A stretch of 7,911 nt of DNA, taken from contig JBDTOI010000182.1 in assembly GCA_039933315.1 (NCBI GenBank), positions 1 to 7,911 of the forward strand, written 5' to 3'. This document shows, piece by piece, positions 1-5,125 of the stretch; positions within the stretch are counted from its first letter, which is position 1, and each line of letters opens with the position of its first letter. The position numbers and the translations under genes are program-made. Under the pieces are notes generated by a model that was given only the letters and a program-made list of their open reading frames with translations, was not told the origin of the DNA and made no database searches. This DNA is from DASXRU01 sp039933315 (lineage in GTDB: Bacteria > Acidobacteriota > Blastocatellia > Pyrinomonadales > Pyrinomonadaceae).

Positions 1-59
1 GGCAGGCGGTGGAGAACCAGCCTATCGTCCGACGCCGGGGCCAGGTCAGGTTGTGACAC
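1..59 (-). CDS. Possible N-terminus of a divergent gene (partial, weak)
   Basis: On the minus strand a GTG at 59-57 is preceded by AAGGA six bases upstream, a good ribosome-binding spacing, and the frame stays open to the window edge. It reads MSQPDLAPASDDRLVLHRL before running off. An in-frame ATG at 116-114 would add 19 residues but has a poorer ribosome-binding site. If real, this gene is divergent from the 67-aa gene at 167, with the promoter region between them. The product cannot be named from 19 residues. A competing reading is a plus-strand gene ending at the TGA at 54-56, with tail QAVENQPIVRRRGQVRL. Both cannot be right, and the sequence to the left would settle it. Confidence 0.3.
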   Translation of the reverse strand, partial: MSQPDLAPASDDRLVLHRL

Positions 60-166
60 GTGCGTTCCTTTCGCCGAAAACTGAGGGTCCCGCGATTTGG
101 CTTTGCGGGCGCGCATCCGTTAAGCTCTTTCTTGTAACTTAAAAACCTGTTTGGGACAAGACGAGC

Positions 167-370
167 ATGAGCGAGCTTGGCGAAAAACGTTGGGCTGTGA
201 TCAGCGAACGCGGCCCCGAAGAATCCGGCCTGACCTATGACGAAGCGCATAAACTGGTGCGCCGTTTGGTGGCTGAAGGCCTGCACGGAGTTTCCATAAT
301 TACGGATGAGGCGGCCCACCGCATTGCCCGTAGAAAGTCCGCGCGTGAACCGGTTCCTGACCGGGGTTGA
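167..370 (+). CDS. Small conserved-looking hypothetical protein, 67 aa
   Basis: This is a small soluble protein with no signal peptide or membrane segment. An N-terminal KRWAVISERG stretch is followed by GLTYDEAHKLVRRLVAEG (residues about 21-38), predicted as an amphipathic helix, and then a short hydrophobic strand, GVSIITDEAA. The tail is basic and probably disordered. I do not recognise a named family. The order strand, helix with YDEA-type spacing, strand gives the impression of a compact alpha/beta fold. The only ribosome-binding-like sequence is GGGA more than 10 bases upstream of the ATG, so the start is moderately supported. The stop lies 28 bases before the HIT gene on the same strand, suggesting co-transcription. 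Function unknown. Confidence 0.6.
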   Translation: MSELGEKRWAVISERGPEESGLTYDEAHKLVRRLVAEGLHGVSIITDEAAHRIARRKSAREPVPDRG

Positions 371-398
371 GGATTCTGTGCCAGCCCAGAGATAGAGT

Positions 399-827
399 GT
401 GTTGGAACCAACCTGCCTCTTCTGCAAAATACTTAGCGGTGAAGTTGCAGCGCACGTCGTATTCGAAGACGACGTGTCCATGGCTTTTCTGGATCACCGT
501 CCAGTGTTCCCCGGCCATTGTCTGCTGATTCCGAAAGAACACCACGAGACCCTGGCGGACCTGCCGGACGATTTGATTGCGCCGCTGTTCCGCAACGCGC
601 AACTATTGGCGCGCGCAGTTGAATCGGGGTTGCAGGCGCACGGCACCTTTGTAGCGATGAACAATCGCGTAAGCCAAAGTGTGCCGCACCTGCATGTTCA
701 CGTAGTGCCGCGTCGACGCAAAGATGGTTTGAAAGGTTTCTTCTGGCCGCGGCAGCCGTACAAGAACGAAGAGGAGATGGGTTTAGTGCGGGAAGCCATT
801 AGTCAGGCTATGGGAAAGCCACATTGA
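399..827 (+). CDS. HIT family nucleotide hydrolase/transferase
   Basis: This is a cytoplasmic histidine-triad protein. The family hydrolyses or transfers nucleotidyl groups from substrates such as AMP-lysine, AMP phosphoramidates or dinucleoside polyphosphates; the substrate here is not predictable. The triad H97-L-H99-V-H101-V-V lies in PHLHVHVVPR, and by family knowledge the middle histidine (H99) is the nucleophile. N88/N89 and S92-Q93-S94-V95 match the segment that normally precedes the triad. C6 and C9 near the N-terminus, with H48 and a triad histidine, fit the structural zinc site of the zinc-containing subgroup (Hit of Bacillus type). The length of 142 aa is normal. An in-frame TAG at 393 forces the start to the GTG at 399 or the TTG at 402, and no strong ribosome-binding site is seen. 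The gene follows the 67-aa gene by 28 bases. Confidence 0.95.
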   Translation: MLEPTCLFCKILSGEVAAHVVFEDDVSMAFLDHRPVFPGHCLLIPKEHHETLADLPDDLIAPLFRNAQLLARAVESGLQAHGTFVAMNNRVSQSVPHLHVHVVPRRRKDGLKGFFWPRQPYKNEEEMGLVREAISQAMGKPH

Positions 828-847
828 AACGGCAGCCGAACGGGTAT

Positions 848-937
848 TGTCAGAACCGCCTGCGGTAGCGGGCGGGCCCTCTTGTAGATTGCCTGCGATC
901 CTTCAGGGCCCGCCCGCTACCGCAGGCGGTTCTGACA
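848..937. repeat. Perfect 33-bp inverted repeat, REP/BIME-like
   Basis: The arms 848-880 and 905-937 are exact reverse complements of 33 bases, separated by a 24-base loop. Each arm is itself an imperfect hairpin: CCGCC (856-860) can pair with GGCGG (871-875) around TGCGGTAGCG. Two palindromic units facing each other is the architecture of REP pairs (BIMEs). GTAG, the tetranucleotide recognised by REP-associated transposases in other bacteria, lies inside each arm. The element sits between the HIT gene and the 111-aa gene, ending 16 bases before the latter's ATG, so in RNA it would place a very stable stem at the 5' end of that message or serve as a terminator for the HIT unit. There is no T run. 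Confidence 0.9.
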
Positions 938-953
938 GGGCGCACTTTTGCTT

Positions 954-1289
954 ATGAATCAGGGCGAACTCTTCACGGAAATACTCTCCACCTACCGCAA
1001 GCATGGCTGGAGTTTGCGTCGGGTCCTGGCGCGCGCCGAGGTGCAGGCGGAGCTTGCCGCGCAAATGGCAGCCAGCGGCGAGAGCGCGAACATTGAGGAA
1101 GCATCGGTTGACGCGATGTGGTTCGCCCGGCCTTCGCACGAAGGGCGCGAAGCCTGGGAACTGCGCCTGGTGGCCGAAGACCCTTATGCGCTTTTTGAAA
1201 CTTTTGAAGCGGACGAGGCGGAAGAGGATCGAGAAGAAGTGCGTCGCGAAATGGAAGCGCGAATGCGGGAGCATGTCGCGCGAGTTTGA
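954..1289 (+). CDS. Hypothetical protein, 111 aa, helical with acidic C-terminus
   Basis: The protein is soluble and largely helical, with no signal peptide or membrane segment. Residues 1-45 form helices rich in Arg, Ala, Glu and Leu (ILSTYRKHGWSLRRVLARAE). The middle has a WFARPSHEGREAWELRLVAEDPYALFE-like segment (shown in pieces: WFARPSH, REAWELRL, EDPYALFE), probably a short strand region. Residues about 83-111 are strongly acidic/basic (EADEAEEDREEVRREMEAR) and likely a single charged helix. The ATG at 954 is preferred over the in-frame TTG at 948. A possible weak ribosome-binding site overlaps the end of the 33-bp inverted repeat. I do not recognise the family. It is convergent with the PDZ gene, with a nested repeat between. 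Confidence 0.7.
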   Translation: MNQGELFTEILSTYRKHGWSLRRVLARAEVQAELAAQMAASGESANIEEASVDAMWFARPSHEGREAWELRLVAEDPYALFETFEADEAEEDREEVRREMEARMREHVARV

Positions 1290-1296
1290 CCGACTT

Positions 1297-1438
1297 TTCC
1301 CCTCCCCTTGGGAGGGGTTAGGGGAGGGTCTTAGGCAGCTCCCCCCACGGCAACAACGCGCGGGCTTAAGCCCGCGAGTATTTCTTTGTCTCGTCGCTAA
1401 CTTTGTCCCTCCCCTAACCCCTCCCAAAGGGAGGGGAA
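1297..1438. repeat. Nested inverted repeat, MITE-like, with central palindrome
   Basis: The outer arms 1297-1328 and 1407-1438 are reverse complements at 31 of 32 positions. Each arm is pyrimidine- or purine-rich and itself foldable (CCTCCCC...GGGAGGGG). Between them, 1359-1376 is an 18-bp perfect palindrome, CGCGGGCTTAAGCCCGCG. No coding potential with good start signals spans the element, and the flanks show no obvious target-site duplication. It begins 7 bases after the stop of the 111-aa gene and lies between two convergent genes, so a bidirectional terminator is one possible role. The other reading is a non-autonomous mobile element that inserted into neutral convergent space. Confidence 0.85.
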
Positions 1439-1548
1439 TAGAGAAAAGAATTGAAGTTAGCAATATGCGCGGTATTGGTTTTTACTTGAAGGAGAGAAGC
1501 AGACCTTAAGTCAGTACTTTCAATGCTGCTCTAAGTCCGATGCATAAC

Positions 1549-2535
1549 TTAGTTTTGCCTGCCCATCTTGACCGGTATAGTCAGGGGCTGGTTACCCCGG
1601 ATTAGGACTACGTCAACAATCGAGTATGGCAGGGCGCGTCTTACTCGAGACCTTAGCTCGCCGGGCGTACGGATAGGGATCTTACCAAACTCAATCACAA
1701 TGTCGCCCTCTTTGATGCCTGCCATATCGGCAGGCAGGCTGGTGGTAATGTTTCCCAGTCGCACGCCGTAGGTGTTTGTGCCCGGCACCAGCACTCGCTC
1801 GGCCTGATCGTCGTCGTAACCGAAACGGCCCAGACCCTCCGGCCGTCTACTGAACGCTCTTTCCATCTGCCTGAGTTCCTCACGCGCAACTGGCGTCAGT
1901 AGGGTCTTCTTTGTTTCCCCATCGCGGATGTAAGTGACTTCGACAGCCTTGCCGATTGTCGTCTGGCGCAGCAGGCCTGTTATCTCGTCGGCGTCCTTGA
2001 CGGCATGGCCATCGAAGCTCGTGATCAGATCCCCGCCGAGCAGTCCGGCCTTGTCGGCGGGTCCATCCGGAGTGTCTACGTTATTGAAAGTGGCGCCGCC
2101 GTCTCCATTCTTGAACTCATCGACGCCGACGTAAGCCCGCGGTGTAGCCACCACTGCTGCGCCGGTATTTTGGCGAACGTTTCTGACTACGGCTGTGAAC
2201 GCGGCGGCGCTGACAAAGAAAATTAGTAATCCGATAAACAACCAGGTCATGCCGCTTATCTTTTTCTTCTTCTTCTTGTGGATCCACTGCATCTGGCCAG
2301 CGGCGGCCGGTCCTAAACCCTGCGGACCAGAGCCCACACCATAAGTCGTCGGATTGGCGGCAGTCGCAGCAGTTGGCGTATTTTGAAAACGCACTGTTTC
2401 AGTGTACTCGGCCACACCTTCGCCCAGCCGCGATCCGCAGGAACGGCAGAAACGCAGTTCGGGCGGCATTAGGGCTCCGCAGTTTGCGCAACTGGTGCCG
2501 GAGTTATTGGCTGGATTAGAGGCTTCAGGCTGCAT
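1549..2535 (-). CDS. Zinc-ribbon, single-TM, tandem-PDZ membrane protein
   Basis: The 328-aa protein has a clear modular order. Residues 16-33 hold a CxxC-x10-CxxC zinc ribbon (C16, C19, C30, C33). Residues about 40-85 are an Ala/Thr/Gly/Pro linker. K87-K92 is a six-lysine run just before a transmembrane helix at about 96-118, so by the positive-inside rule the zinc ribbon is cytoplasmic. Two PDZ domains follow outside the membrane, at about 134-216 (AYVGVD start, GPADKAGLLGGDLI, DGHAV) and 254-326 (YGVRLG start, ADMAGIKEGDIVIEFGKIPI). No protease domain is present, so unlike DegP/HtrA this is probably a scaffold or peptide-binding sensor. The ATG at 2535 follows a weak ribosome-binding site. 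The gene is convergent with the 111-aa gene and downstream of folK on the same strand, with about 320 bases between. Confidence 0.93.
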   Translation of the reverse strand: MQPEASNPANNSGTSCANCGALMPPELRFCRSCGSRLGEGVAEYTETVRFQNTPTAATAANPTTYGVGSGPQGLGPAAAGQMQWIHKKKKKKISGMTWLFIGLLIFFVSAAAFTAVVRNVRQNTGAAVVATPRAYVGVDEFKNGDGGATFNNVDTPDGPADKAGLLGGDLITSFDGHAVKDADEITGLLRQTTIGKAVEVTYIRDGETKKTLLTPVAREELRQMERAFSRRPEGLGRFGYDDDQAERVLVPGTNTYGVRLGNITTSLPADMAGIKEGDIVIEFGKIPIRTPGELRSRVRRALPYSIVDVVLIRGNQPLTIPVKMGRQN

Positions 2536-2854
2536 TCGTGGCTCGCGTCTTTTTTAGAGTCATCCTCAGATAGATTTGAGAACCGCGAGTCTATACGTCG
2601 CGTGGCTACTCACGGTTGCACAAAGTTGATAATCCGAGGCGGACAAAGAGTTTATGAAGCCGGTGCGAGAAAGTAAAGAAGTTCCACCCTCGGGTTTGCA
2701 CAAAAACCGTGATTTCGTGTTCTTAGATGCAGCTTGGTGAGATTTCGTGGATCGTATGGTTCAGATTCCTAAGCGCACGATCCACGAAATCACACGAAAT
2801 CTCACGAACTAACACGAACCCTCGCGGATTTTAGACGTTCCCAAACGGCAGAGA
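2536..2854. other. Intergenic region between folK and the PDZ gene, no gene seen
   Basis: This 319-base stretch has no credible coding frame on either strand. Its left half (2536-2700) is the presumed 5' region of the minus-strand PDZ gene; I see no promoter there good enough to annotate. Its right half (about 2711-2820) is a repeat-rich stretch with inverted copies of a CACGAAATC motif, annotated separately. Confidence 0.7.
2711..2820. repeat. CACGAAATC-motif repeat with two competing stems
   Basis: GATTTCGTG occurs at 2711-2719 and 2741-2749. Its complement CACGAAATC occurs at 2783-2791 and 2793-2801, with degenerate CACGAAC copies at 2803-2809 and 2813-2819. Two stems share one strand: 2741-2755 pairs perfectly with 2777-2791 (15 bp, 21-base loop), and 2737-2749 pairs perfectly with 2793-2805 (13 bp). 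Only one can form at a time. The element lies 34 bases past the folK stop and about 200 bases before the PDZ start, so it may form a folK terminator or simply be a dispersed intergenic repeat. Confidence 0.8.
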
Positions 2855-3391
2855 TCATGGTGACGGCAGCCAGAGTCTGACCTCCGATCGATCTTCAGTT
2901 TCCGACAGCAGATCGGAGGCTGATTTTTGCAAAGTGGGATGTATTAAACGAGGCGCCAGCTCGACCAGCGGGACCATGACAAAACGGCGCTGGTGAAGCC
3001 GCGGGTGTGGCAAAGTTAAGAACTCCGTGCCTCGCGTTTCATCGCCGCATAGCAGCAAATCAAGATCGATCGTGCGCGGTCCGCCTGGGATTTCGCGTGT
3101 GCGACCAAGCGAATACTCGAGGCGCAGAAGTTGCGCCAGCAATTGCTCGGGTGGCGGCAGAGGGGTGCGCAGCTCGGCGGCCATGTTGAGAAACAGTGGC
3201 ATGTCTTTTGGCCCGTGCTGTCCAGATACCGGAACTGGCTCCGTCTCATAGACAGACGACAACCGGCTAACAACCAACCCAGCTTCCAGCAGGCCACGGA
3301 CGGCGAGCAGAAGGTTTCCCGCGCGGTCGCCCAGGTTGGAGCCCAGGCTAATGTAGGCGTGCGTCGCCGGGGAAGCGGCTGAAGGTTTCAT
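2855..3391 (-). CDS. folK: 2-amino-4-hydroxy-6-hydroxymethyldihydropteridine pyrophosphokinase (HPPK)
   Basis: HPPK transfers pyrophosphate from ATP to 6-hydroxymethyl-7,8-dihydropterin, the step before dihydropteroate synthase in folate synthesis, in the cytoplasm. The 178-aa protein shows all family signatures: YISLGSNLGDR at residues 13-23, SSVYETEPV at 45-53, FLNMAAEL at 67-74, and the core block LGRTREIPGGPRTIDLDLLL at 95-114. In the core block R97, R99 and R106 match the ATP-handling arginines, and D109 and D111 match the two magnesium-binding aspartates. HPRLHQRRFVMVPLVELAP at 129-147 completes the fold. Length is typical. The start ATG at 3391 has a GGAA-like site about 11 bases upstream. 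No other folate gene is next to it, so it stands alone and divergent from the AlbA_2 gene. Confidence 0.97.
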   Translation of the reverse strand: MKPSAASPATHAYISLGSNLGDRAGNLLLAVRGLLEAGLVVSRLSSVYETEPVPVSGQHGPKDMPLFLNMAAELRTPLPPPEQLLAQLLRLEYSLGRTREIPGGPRTIDLDLLLCGDETRGTEFLTLPHPRLHQRRFVMVPLVELAPRLIHPTLQKSASDLLSETEDRSEVRLWLPSP

Positions 3392-3411
3392 TTTGTCTTA
3401 TTCCATTTGAA

Positions 3412-3511
3412 TCCACAGATTACACAGATTTCGCAGACAAGCAGACCGAGTACAGTTATGGCCAATCGGTCTGTCGTTTTCTCTATCTGCGCAATCTGCG
3501 AAATCTGTGGA
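3412..3511. repeat. Imperfect inverted repeat between folK and the AlbA_2 gene
   Basis: The arms 3413-3437 and 3486-3510 are reverse complements at 22 of 25 positions, built on repeats of a CACAGATT/AATCTGCG-type motif. Inside, 3442-3449 (CAGACCGA) pairs with 3466-3473 (TCGGTCTG), adding an 8-bp stem with a 16-base loop. The whole could form one long interrupted hairpin. It occupies the space between two divergent starts, 21 bases upstream of folK, so it could influence both promoters. Similar 'CACAGATT...CGCAGA' intergenic strings are, to my recollection, widespread in unrelated bacteria. Confidence 0.8.
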
Positions 3512-3520
3512 CAGGGCTTA

Positions 3521-3529
3521 TGCTACACT
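3521..3529 (+). promoter_or_regulatory. Possible extended -10 element for the AlbA_2 gene
   Basis: TGCTACACT has the TGn plus TACACT form of an extended -10 box, and no good -35 is visible at 16-18 bases upstream. It directs transcription toward the plus-strand gene at 3648, leaving a leader of about 110 bases. That leader contains a 6-codon frame, MFAVKF (3553-3573), preceded by AGGA. This is a prediction from pattern only. Confidence 0.25.
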
Positions 3530-3647
3530 GAGATTGAGCTGATAGGATAAACATGTTCGCCGTCAAATTTTGAAATTCCAGCGATGCGCGCGATATTGAT
3601 TTGCGTCGCCAGCATCCGGGCGGATTGCCAGCTCCGCCAATACACAA

Positions 3648-4952
3648 ATGGCTCGCCGAAAATTCCGCAGCAACCAGCGGCACGAACCTGCCACCGAGCG
3701 ATCCTTCCAGGAGTATATCTATTCGACGGCCGCGCCGCTGACTTCGCGCACCGAGCTGATGCGCCTGGTGCGGGGCGGCGAAGACACCTATCTCGAGCTC
3801 AAGGTCAAACTTTCAAATTCCGAAAAAATCGCCCAGGGAATTGTGGCGCTGGCAAATACCGGCGGCGGCGTAATCGTCTTTGGCGTTAACGATCAAATGC
3901 GTGTCGAGGGCGTCGAAGATTCCGAGGACGTCCAGGAAGAGCTGGTGCGCATCTGCCGCGAAGATATTCAGCCTCCGCTCATTCCCTTCATCGATCGCGT
4001 CGCCTTTGATAATGGCCGCCGTATCGTAGTGCTCGACGTGGAAGGCAAGAGACGGCCCTACCGCACCAGCGACGGCCGCTTTTACATCCGCGTCGGGGCG
4101 GAGAAACGCGAAGCATCGCGGGAAGAACTCTCCGCCCTGTTGGACGAAGTGCGTCCCTTGCGTTACGAAAACATTCCCGCCCTGGGCGCCACCATGGCCG
4201 ATATCGATGAAGCTCACCTGTGGAGTTTCGTGCGCGAGTTTGAAGGTGTATTCGATGAAGCCAGTTTTGCCGGCTACCCAACAGCAGAAGTGTTGGAACG
4301 TCATCTGCTGTTGGCTGCGAATCAAGGGAGCGAGACCGTGCCGACGGTGGCTGCGATACTCCTGTTTGGCCACGATCATGCCGTCGCCCGACTGCTGCCA
4401 CGCGCCGCCATAACAGCCACCCGCTTTGGCGGCGACACCACCCAGGCCCCGGTGGTAGAACGTCTGAAGTTGGAAGGCAACCTGGCCACGATCTACGAGT
4501 CGGCGTTGCGCTTTGTTACTCGCTATACGGATTTGTGGGAAGCCCGCCCGGCGGCCGTAGAGTCGACCGAAGCCGTTGAAACACCGGTGGTGCCGCGCTC
4601 TAACTACGATCGAAACGTGGTGGCCGAGGCCCTGGCCAACACGTTGGCGCATCGCGATCTGGCGTTACGAGACCTGACGCGGCTAAACATCTTCGACAAG
4701 TCAATCGAGATCGTAAACCCACGTCGCACGCATGGCTTCGCCCCGGTAGCTCTAAAACTGATTCGCTACGGCGTTCCCCAGACACTTAACCCGCAGCTAT
4801 CCGCGATTTTTTCCAGTGCTGCCTATGGGCTGAAACTGCCGTCCGGTGGGTTGCCGATGCTGCTGAAACAGTCGCGCTCATTTTCAAATCGCCGGGCGGA
4901 GATCGTTGCGATCAACGATGAGTTTCGCATCCGCCTGCACGGCAGATTGTAG
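3648..4952 (+). CDS. AlbA_2/Schlafen-like domain protein with C-terminal HATPase module
   Basis: The 434-aa cytoplasmic protein is of the family often annotated as 'ATP-binding protein' or 'putative transcriptional regulator'. Residues about 44-165 match an AlbA_2 (formerly AAA_4) domain: YLELK at 48-52, EKIAQGIVALANTGGG at 59-74, VFGV at 77-80, and YRTSDGRFYIRVG at 138-150. Residues about 315-430 match the HATPase_c_4 module seen in RecG-like regulators: NYDRNVVAEALANTLAHRD at 319-337 contains an ExxxN N-box (E327, N331), followed by IFDKSIEIVNPRR, where the usual NPG is NPR. No C-terminal winged helix follows, so the protein is on the short side. Upstream of the ATG the frame is closed by TGA at 3597 without another start. 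The ribosome-binding site is weak. Biological role is not predictable; neighbours give no defence island. Confidence 0.92.
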   Translation: MARRKFRSNQRHEPATERSFQEYIYSTAAPLTSRTELMRLVRGGEDTYLELKVKLSNSEKIAQGIVALANTGGGVIVFGVNDQMRVEGVEDSEDVQEELVRICREDIQPPLIPFIDRVAFDNGRRIVVLDVEGKRRPYRTSDGRFYIRVGAEKREASREELSALLDEVRPLRYENIPALGATMADIDEAHLWSFVREFEGVFDEASFAGYPTAEVLERHLLLAANQGSETVPTVAAILLFGHDHAVARLLPRAAITATRFGGDTTQAPVVERLKLEGNLATIYESALRFVTRYTDLWEARPAAVESTEAVETPVVPRSNYDRNVVAEALANTLAHRDLALRDLTRLNIFDKSIEIVNPRRTHGFAPVALKLIRYGVPQTLNPQLSAIFSSAAYGLKLPSGGLPMLLKQSRSFSNRRAEIVAINDEFRIRLHGRL

Positions 4953-5121
4953 GGGCGGCACTCCGTGGCCGCCCCTTTTCCCCGGTTCTCCTCATCATCG
5001 AAGCCAAGGCGCAGACACCAAAGGGGGCGGCCACGGAGTGCCGCCCCCTTCCCCGGTTTCCCATCATTGAAAGCCAGATGCAAGACACAAAAAGGGGTGG
5101 CCACGGAGTGCCACCCCTACA
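4948..5121. repeat. 174-bp array of three palindromes with inverted TGTAGGGG ends
   Basis: Three near-identical palindromes are centred on GGCACTCCGTGGCC or its complement: 4951-4976, 5021-5050 (10-bp outer stem) and 5093-5118. The first is in one orientation and the other two in the reverse. The two spacers (4977-5020 and 5051-5092) are related to each other, both starting CCCCGGTT and ending in a GACAC-A-rich string, so the period is about 70 bases. The outer ends are inverted: TGTAGGGG at 4948 and CCCCTACA ending at 5121. The left end overlaps the last codon and TAG stop of the AlbA_2 gene, and the right end stops 4 bases before the VWFA gene's stop. It fills a convergent gap, so bidirectional termination is plausible. 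Confidence 0.9.
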
Positions 5122-5125
5122 AATC

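Noticed and set aside
903..1463. 186-codon minus-strand frame opposite the 111-aa gene
   Set aside because: Its translation runs through both palindromic repeats and antisense to a better gene; it has repeat-derived segments such as EPPAVAGGP and no plausible fold.
1003..1509. 168-codon plus-strand frame overlapping the 111-aa gene
   Set aside because: It is an out-of-frame shadow rich in Arg/Pro/Ser that continues through the nested repeat.
3553..3573. Six-codon leader peptide MFAVKF before the AlbA_2 gene
   Set aside because: The ribosome-binding site is fair, but there is no run of regulatory codons or attenuator stem to support a leader function; chance is as likely.
3813..4652. 279-codon minus-strand frame inside the AlbA_2 gene
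   Set aside because: It is antisense to clear AlbA_2 and HATPase motifs, with no start signal and no recognisable domain; high-GC codon bias produces such frames.
4948..5121. Possible CRISPR array
   Set aside because: Only three repeat copies in mixed orientation, spacers similar to each other rather than unique, and no cas genes nearby.
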